Shown in pieces: positions 59,556 to 64,000 of a stretch of DNA of 64,000 nt. Origin of the DNA: Nocardia aurea (GTDB lineage: Bacteria; Actinomycetota; Actinomycetes; Mycobacteriales; Mycobacteriaceae); contig NZ_QCYJ01000116.1 of the NCBI RefSeq assembly GCF_003123685.1, positions 1 through 64,000 on the forward strand. The letters are read 5' to 3'. The notes beneath the pieces were generated by a model. That model was not told where the DNA came from and ran no database searches. It saw only the letters and a list, made by a program, of their open reading frames with translations. A program made the translations under genes and the position numbers. Each line of letters starts with the position of its first letter. The stretch's first letter is position 1.

Positions 59556-59894
59556 GACACCCTCCTGCAGATACAACCGGTGGTCCGCCGCCTCACCGGC
59601 ACCCCAAACTAGCACCCCTGGGCGTGCTGGACCCCATTGTGAGCTGTCGAGCCGTGTCGGGTCCGACGCCGCGCCGACAGCCGTGAGCCGGAGATATCGG
59701 TCACAGTGCGCGACGGTAATGTCACAGCTCGGTGCGGCTGCGGCGACAATGGCCACCACCACATTCCGGCGCGGGGTGGCACGGATGTGGACAGGGGTGG
59801 CCCCGAGAACGCCATGTTCGGCGTACCTGGAAGGCTGACGGACAATAATCTTGGGCAGACAGACTCGTTCACTTGGCAATACATCGGAGTAGAC
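59556..59894. other. Divergent promoter region between DUF445 and the second DUF4393 gene
   Basis: 339 bases. A GGAGG box precedes the DUF445 GTG and GGAG (59886-59889) precedes the DUF4393 GTG. No confident operator or RNA stood out; a minus-strand frame (59609-60073) crosses it without a domain. Confidence 0.4.
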
Positions 59895-60782
59895 GTGGCA
59901 GACGACAGGGCCGGACAGGACATCACCCGAGCCGGTTCCCGCTCCGTGGAACGCAGCTCGGATGTCGAAGAGCGGCAGATCAGCAACGAGGCCAGGCTGA
60001 TCCGCGGTGTGTTCCGCGCGGCGGGGCTCGCGGCGGGTACCGCCGTGCGCGGTGGACAGTGGGCGGTCAACACCTCCTACGAGGTCACCAAGGAGATCAC
60101 CAAGGCCGCGCTCGACGGTGAGTCGTCGGCCGATATCGCCGACCGCACCGGTAACGCCCTGCGCGCCATCGCCCGCAGCGCGCTCGGGGTCACCGAGGGT
60201 TCGGTGCGCGAAATCGTCAGTTATGTACCGACTCCTGGCAACGGCGCGGGCACCGCGGGTGCGCCGCCGGTCGCGATCGGCTCGCATCTGCGTTCGGCCA
60301 CCACGCAGGAATTGCGCCGTCGCGGTGACGCCCTGCTCGCCCGTTCGGCCGACGTGTACTTCACCGAGGACGTGCACCCCGCCTACGACCGCATCCTCGA
60401 CGAACTCGCCCCCGACGAGGCGCGCATCCTGCGCTTCATGGCCCTCAACGGCCCGCAGCCCGCGGTGGATGTGCGGACCAATCGTCCGCTCGGTATCGGT
60501 TCGGAACTGGTGCGCGGCGATCTCACCTCGGTGCCGGAGCAGGCGGGCGTGCGCTATCCGGACCGTGCCCGCCCGTATCTGATCAACCTCAACCGCCTCG
60601 GCCTGACCTCGACCTCCGACGATCCGGTGGTACTGAGCCGGTACATGGTCCTGGAAGTGCAGCCGGTTGTCGAGGCCGCCTTGAAGAAGGCCGGTCGCGC
60701 GCCCAAGATCGTGCGCAAGAGTTTGCGGCTGACCGAATTCGGCGAGGATTTCTGCCGGACCTGCTTCACGATCGGAAATTGA
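59895..60782 (+). CDS. DUF4393/Abi-alpha-like protein, paralogue 2
   Basis: 295 aa from GTG 59895. It has the same layout as the gene at 57337: an N-terminal helical region ('LIRGVFRAAGLAAGTAVRGG'), then 'APDEARILRFMALNGPQPAV', 'SELVRGDLTSVPEQAGVRYP' and 'DRARPYLINLNRLGLTSTSD'. The C-terminal 'IVRKSLRLTEFGEDFCRTCF' matches 'YYRSIVLTGFGADFVQTCL' of the paralogue. The two genes flank the DUF445 gene on opposite strands, which suggests a duplication around a shared membrane partner. Confidence 0.72.
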   Translation: MADDRAGQDITRAGSRSVERSSDVEERQISNEARLIRGVFRAAGLAAGTAVRGGQWAVNTSYEVTKEITKAALDGESSADIADRTGNALRAIARSALGVTEGSVREIVSYVPTPGNGAGTAGAPPVAIGSHLRSATTQELRRRGDALLARSADVYFTEDVHPAYDRILDELAPDEARILRFMALNGPQPAVDVRTNRPLGIGSELVRGDLTSVPEQAGVRYPDRARPYLINLNRLGLTSTSDDPVVLSRYMVLEVQPVVEAALKKAGRAPKIVRKSLRLTEFGEDFCRTCFTIGN

Positions 60783-60889
60783 TCTTCCGACCCCGTCGCA
60801 CACGCAATATGCTCGTCTGGTGATAGCAATCTGATACGGATCTCCCCCAAATCGTGAGGCATGGCAGCTTCGGATGGGATTGTTGAGAT

Positions 60890-61750
60890 ATGCATCAGGG
60901 AAGCGGCGAGCAGTGGCGTGGCGACCCGGGGGCGAACGCCGCCGAACGGCACGTCGGCGATACGGCCTCCGAGAGCGTCACGACCGTTGCCGCGGTGGAC
61001 GGGGCGACCGAGGCGCCGACCCCCGCCGGTGACGGCCGCCCCGGCGTCGACGACGATGTCACCGCCGGTGCCGTCGTCACGGACGACCCGACCGCGCCGG
61101 ACGACCAGCCGGTGGCGGACCAGGCCATCGCCGCCGACGAATCGGCGACCGCCGCCGACGAGACGAATCCCAACGGTGACCCCCGCATCCGCACCACCCC
61201 GCCGCGGCGCGACGAACGCGGGGTCGACGACATCTCCGCAATCAGCAGGCTGAAATTCCGCTATCTGCGCACACTCGACACGAAAGAGTGGGAAGAGTTC
61301 GCGGACACGATGATTCCCGAGGCCACCGCCACCTACAGCGAATATCTTCAATTCGAATCCCGCGACGCGTTCCTGGCATTCATGCGTAATACTCTCGGTC
61401 CGCACGTCATCACCGAGCATCGCTGCGATCACCCGGAAATCGACGTCGACGGCGATACCGCGACCGGTACCTGGTACCTGGCCGATACCGTCCTCATCCC
61501 CGAGCACAACATGCTGTTGCGCGGGGCCGCGTTCTACACAGACCGCTATGTGCGCTGCGAGGACGGACAGTGGCGGATCGCGCACACCGGATACGAACGC
61601 TCCTACGAGGTGGTGCTCTCGCTCAGTGATCTACCCAGCTTGCGCCTGACCTCCAGCCGCTGGGGGCTGATCGCGCGCGAGAGCGGAATCGCCCCGGTCG
61701 AACGGGATCCCGGCGCCGCGCCGGTGCGGCGCGAACCGGAGGCGCGGTAG
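60890..61750 (+). CDS. SnoaL/NTF2-like protein with acidic disordered N-terminus
   Basis: 286 aa. Residues 1-115 are low-complexity and Asp/Ala/Thr-rich ('TAGAVVTDDPTAPDDQPVAD'). The C-terminal NTF2-like fold begins 'DDISAISRLKFRYLRTLDTK' and 'EWEEFADTMIPEATATYSEY' and contains 'VITEHRCDHPEIDVDGDTAT' and 'FYTDRYVRCEDGQWRIAHTG', a pattern like polyketide-cyclase/bile-acid dehydratase-type SnoaL-like proteins. Catalytic residues for a specific reaction are not assignable. Its stop abuts the convergent prfC stop with no gap. Confidence 0.72.
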   Translation: MHQGSGEQWRGDPGANAAERHVGDTASESVTTVAAVDGATEAPTPAGDGRPGVDDDVTAGAVVTDDPTAPDDQPVADQAIAADESATAADETNPNGDPRIRTTPPRRDERGVDDISAISRLKFRYLRTLDTKEWEEFADTMIPEATATYSEYLQFESRDAFLAFMRNTLGPHVITEHRCDHPEIDVDGDTATGTWYLADTVLIPEHNMLLRGAAFYTDRYVRCEDGQWRIAHTGYERSYEVVLSLSDLPSLRLTSSRWGLIARESGIAPVERDPGAAPVRREPEAR

Positions 61751-63391
61751 TCAGTCCGCGGTCGCGACCAGCGGTTCCAGCAGCAGTTTCGGATGTTCCT
61801 TCTCGATGTACTGCAACCGCCACTTGTCGCTGAACAGCGCGAGAATCGCACCGTCGGTGCGGGTGAACACCTCGACACCGCGCTGGCGATCGAGTTCGGG
61901 AGCCGATTCCGCGTCGGTGCGCCGCGCGAGCGTGTAGCCGAGGAATTCCATTTTCGTCTCGACGTTGAATTCGGCCATCATCCGGGCGGTGACCACCTCG
62001 AACTGCATCGGACCGACGGCGGCGAGCACGGGGGAGGCGTCACCGCGCAGATCGTTGCGCAACACCTGCACCACGCCCTCGGAATCGAGCTGGTCGATCG
62101 CCTTGCGGAACTGTTTGTACTTGCCCGCGCTCTGCGCGCGCAGCGCGGCGAAATGTTCGGGCGCGAACGAGGGAATCGGCGGGAATTCCACCTTCTTGTC
62201 CACGAAAAGGGTGTGCCCGGGGGCGAGGGCGGTCGCGTTCACGAGGCCGACCACATCGCCCGGATAGGCGGTGTCGACCGTGGTGCGTTCCCGGCCGAAG
62301 ACGGTCAGCGCGTACTTCGTCGCGAACGGTCTGCCGGTCTGGGCGTGCGTGACCACCATGCCGCGCTCGAATTCGCCGGACACGATGCGCATGAACGCGA
62401 GCCGGTCGCGATGGGCGGCGTCCATCCCCGCCTGGACCTTGAACACCACCGCGCTGAACGGCGCGCTGGTCTCGCGCGGTGTGCCGTTGATATCGGCGCG
62501 CGCGGCCGGGGCGGGGGCCAGCGCGACCAGCGTCTCCAGCAGCTGCCTGACACCGAAGTTCAGCATCGCCGAGGCGTAGATGACCGGCGAGGTCTGACCG
62601 GCCAGGAACATCTCCTGATCGTGGTCCTGCCCGGTGGCCGACAGCAGTTCGCTCTCCTCGGCCGCGGTATCCCACGCCTCGCCCTCGCGCTCGCGCGCCT
62701 GTTCCGGGGTCAGCGATTCCTCGGGGGCGATGGTCGCACCACCCGCGGTGCGGGTGAAGTGGATGTACTCGACGGCCTCGCCGTCCTCGCCGCGGCGCAG
62801 CAGACCGCGGAAATCGCCCGCGATGCCGACCGGGAGGAACAGCGGGGTCGGGGTGAGGCCGATGCGCTCGTTGATCTCGTCGAGCAGCTCCAGTGGCGCC
62901 TGGCCCGGTCTGTCCCATTTGTTGATGACGGTGACGACCGGAATACCGCGGTGGCGGCACACCTGGAACAGTTTCAACGTCTGCGGTTCCAGGCCCTTGG
63001 CCGCGTCGATCAACATGACCGCCGCGTCGACGGCGGTGAGCACGCGGTAGGTGTCCTCGGAGAAGTCCGAGTGACCGGGGGTGTCGACCAGGTTGATGAC
63101 GTTGTCGATATCCGAGCCCGCGGCGCGGTAGTTGAACTGCAACGCGGTGGAGCTGACGGAGATGCCTCGGGCCTTCTCCATCTCCATCCAGTCCGAGACC
63201 GTCGACTTGCGTCCGGCCTTGCCGTGGATAGCGCCCGCCTCGGAGATCATCCTGGCGTGCAGCGCGAGTGCCTCGGTCAGCGTCGACTTGCCCGCGTCGG
63301 GGTGCGAGATCACCGCGAACGTGCGTCGACGCGAGACTTCGGCGGGCAGTCCGCGCGGCGTGGGAGCGACGACATCCTCAGGGGCGGTCAC
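61751..63391 (-). CDS. prfC: Peptide chain release factor 3
   Basis: 546 aa from GTG 63391, with AAAGG ahead; the longer frame to 63577 is not used. Translational GTPase motifs: G1 'FAVISHPDAGKSTLTEALAL', the switch region 'WMEMEKARGISVSSTALQFN', G3 'NLVDTPGHSDFSEDTYR' and G4 'VVTVINKWDRPGQAPLELLD'. The 'HARMISEAGAIHGKAGRKST' stretch is diagnostic of RF3. It recycles RF1/RF2 after termination. Convergent and abutting the NTF2-like gene. Confidence 0.95.
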   Translation of the reverse strand: MTAPEDVVAPTPRGLPAEVSRRRTFAVISHPDAGKSTLTEALALHARMISEAGAIHGKAGRKSTVSDWMEMEKARGISVSSTALQFNYRAAGSDIDNVINLVDTPGHSDFSEDTYRVLTAVDAAVMLIDAAKGLEPQTLKLFQVCRHRGIPVVTVINKWDRPGQAPLELLDEINERIGLTPTPLFLPVGIAGDFRGLLRRGEDGEAVEYIHFTRTAGGATIAPEESLTPEQAREREGEAWDTAAEESELLSATGQDHDQEMFLAGQTSPVIYASAMLNFGVRQLLETLVALAPAPAARADINGTPRETSAPFSAVVFKVQAGMDAAHRDRLAFMRIVSGEFERGMVVTHAQTGRPFATKYALTVFGRERTTVDTAYPGDVVGLVNATALAPGHTLFVDKKVEFPPIPSFAPEHFAALRAQSAGKYKQFRKAIDQLDSEGVVQVLRNDLRGDASPVLAAVGPMQFEVVTARMMAEFNVETKMEFLGYTLARRTDAESAPELDRQRGVEVFTRTDGAILALFSDKWRLQYIEKEHPKLLLEPLVATAD

Positions 63392-63731
63392 GGAACAACC
63401 TTTCACTTCACGACCGATCGGCAACCGCTCCAGCGTACGTGACGGCCGATGTCGGCTCGCCGCCGCGCCGTTCACCGCCACCCGATGCTGACCAGGCCGA
63501 TTGAAATATGTCCGGGCTGCTGCGGTATGGTGTTCGGGTTGTCTCGGCGAGGGTGACCGCAGACGTTTTGCGTTCACCGTGATCGACGCGGCTCGGCTTC
63601 CGGCCGTCCTCGTTCAGTCTTCGCCCGACGAGTAGACCACCGCCACGATTACGACAGCCACTGGTTTTTCTGTAATCGCCGGCGAGCAACCGTTGATCCA
63701 GCCCGGAAGAGCCGTAGGAGTAGATCCAGTC
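63392..63731. other. Upstream region of rplY with candidate promoter
   Basis: 340 bases between divergent genes. TTGAAA (63501-63506) and TATGGT (63526-63531), 19 bases apart, could be a plus-strand promoter giving a ~200-base leader. AGGAG (63716-63720) precedes the rplY ATG. I found no clear leader hairpin or tRNA. Confidence 0.3.
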
Positions 63732-64000
63732 ATGTCCGACGCCAACCTTCTCGAAGCCGCCGTACGCACCGAGTTCGGTAAGGGCGCCGCGCGCCGCACC
63801 CGTCGTGCCGGCAACGTCCCCGCCGTGCTGTACGGCCACCAGTCCGACCCGCAGCACCTGTCGGTGAACGCCCAGGCGTTCGCCGCGATCCTGCGTGAGC
63901 ACGGCACCAACGCTGTGCTCAACCTCGTCATCGACGGCGAGAAGCAGCTCGCGCTCACCAAATCGGTTGTCGTGCACCCGATCCGTCGTTACATCGAGCA
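63732..64000 (+). CDS. rplY: 50S ribosomal protein L25/general stress protein Ctc (3' end outside window)
   Basis: The first 89 residues are visible. 'LLEAAVRTEFGKGAARRTRR' followed by 'NVPAVLYGHQSDPQHLSVNA' and 'VLNLVIDGEKQLALTKSVVV' is the L25 5S rRNA-binding domain; the gene runs off the right edge, so the C-terminal CTC domain cannot be checked. It starts at ATG 63732 after AGGAG. In mycobacteria rplY (Rv1015c) lies near ispE too. Confidence 0.95.
   Translation, partial: MSDANLLEAAVRTEFGKGAARRTRRAGNVPAVLYGHQSDPQHLSVNAQAFAAILREHGTNAVLNLVIDGEKQLALTKSVVVHPIRRYIE

Noticed and set aside
58233..60803. A single 856-codon minus-strand frame
   Set aside because: Only the part from GTG 59555 matches DUF445; the rest is antisense to the DUF4393 gene and has no domain.
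1..64000. tRNA, rRNA, riboswitch and CRISPR array scan
   Set aside because: I found no cloverleaf with CCA-type acceptor, no rRNA sequence and no regularly spaced direct repeats by eye; a covariance search would be needed to exclude RNAs.

Overview
The window reads as a chromosome segment of a mycolic-acid actinobacterium, most likely Nocardia or a close relative. From about 17.9 kb onward the DNA is GC-rich with frequent GTG starts. It carries an ESX/WXG100 locus, LppP/LprE-type lipoproteins, a resuscitation-promoting factor, PMT and MgtA mannosyltransferases, and a gene order I recognise from Mycobacterium: arcA, pmt, rsmI, metG, tatD, rpfB, ksgA, ispE, then an L25 gene.

Region 1 (1-17.2 kb) is an accessory island with visibly AT-richer, different codon use. 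It begins with the end of a probable transposase gene and ends with an 856-bp IS5-family element (16289-17144, inverted repeats and a TA duplication). Between them lies a tightly packed minus-strand operon (232-13084, mostly ATGA overlaps) and two plus-strand genes. The set includes sedoheptulose-7-P isomerase-like, heptose-7-P kinase-like, HAD phosphatase and nucleotidyltransferase genes, which together fit GDP-D-glycero-D-manno-heptose synthesis. Around these are two SDR epimerases, a NUDIX hydrolase, a second nucleotidyltransferase, a GT4 glycosyltransferase, a NagA-like deacetylase, an FkbM methyltransferase, two more HAD proteins, a P-loop kinase, a CmoA (carboxy-SAM synthase)-like protein, a class IV aminotransferase and an O-carbamoyltransferase. 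I infer a decorated heptose-containing glycan or small molecule. The left part of the locus is outside the window.

Region 2 (17.2-25.3 kb) is accessory: an HTH fragment, an ESX-secreted polymorphic toxin operon (two WXG100 proteins, a 452-aa toxin, an SCO4402-type immunity protein), a Phd-type antitoxin with a frameshifted RelE toxin, and several small exported proteins.

Region 3 (25.3-42.7 kb) holds a GT87 mannosyltransferase, a large GT-C-like membrane protein, FrnE, OhrR, SRPBCC, an acyl-CoA ligase, a DUF5593 protein, a tandem pair of GyrI-like ligand-binding proteins, a c-di-GMP module (Rv1355c-like E1/nitroreductase fusion followed by a GAF-GGDEF-EAL enzyme), MgtA, an SDR and SoxR.

Region 4 (42.7-64 kb) is mainly core: arcA-gntR, pmt/rsmI, a PEP-mutase family enzyme, metG/tatD, rpfB-ksgA, a copper chaperone operon with a CsoR-type operator, ispE, an ABC-F ATPase, a DUF445 membrane protein flanked by two DUF4393 (Abi-alpha) paralogues, an NTF2-like protein, prfC and the start of rplY. 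Several genes here appear to be leaderless, with a TAnnnT box about six bases before the start codon. I saw no tRNA, rRNA or CRISPR array.
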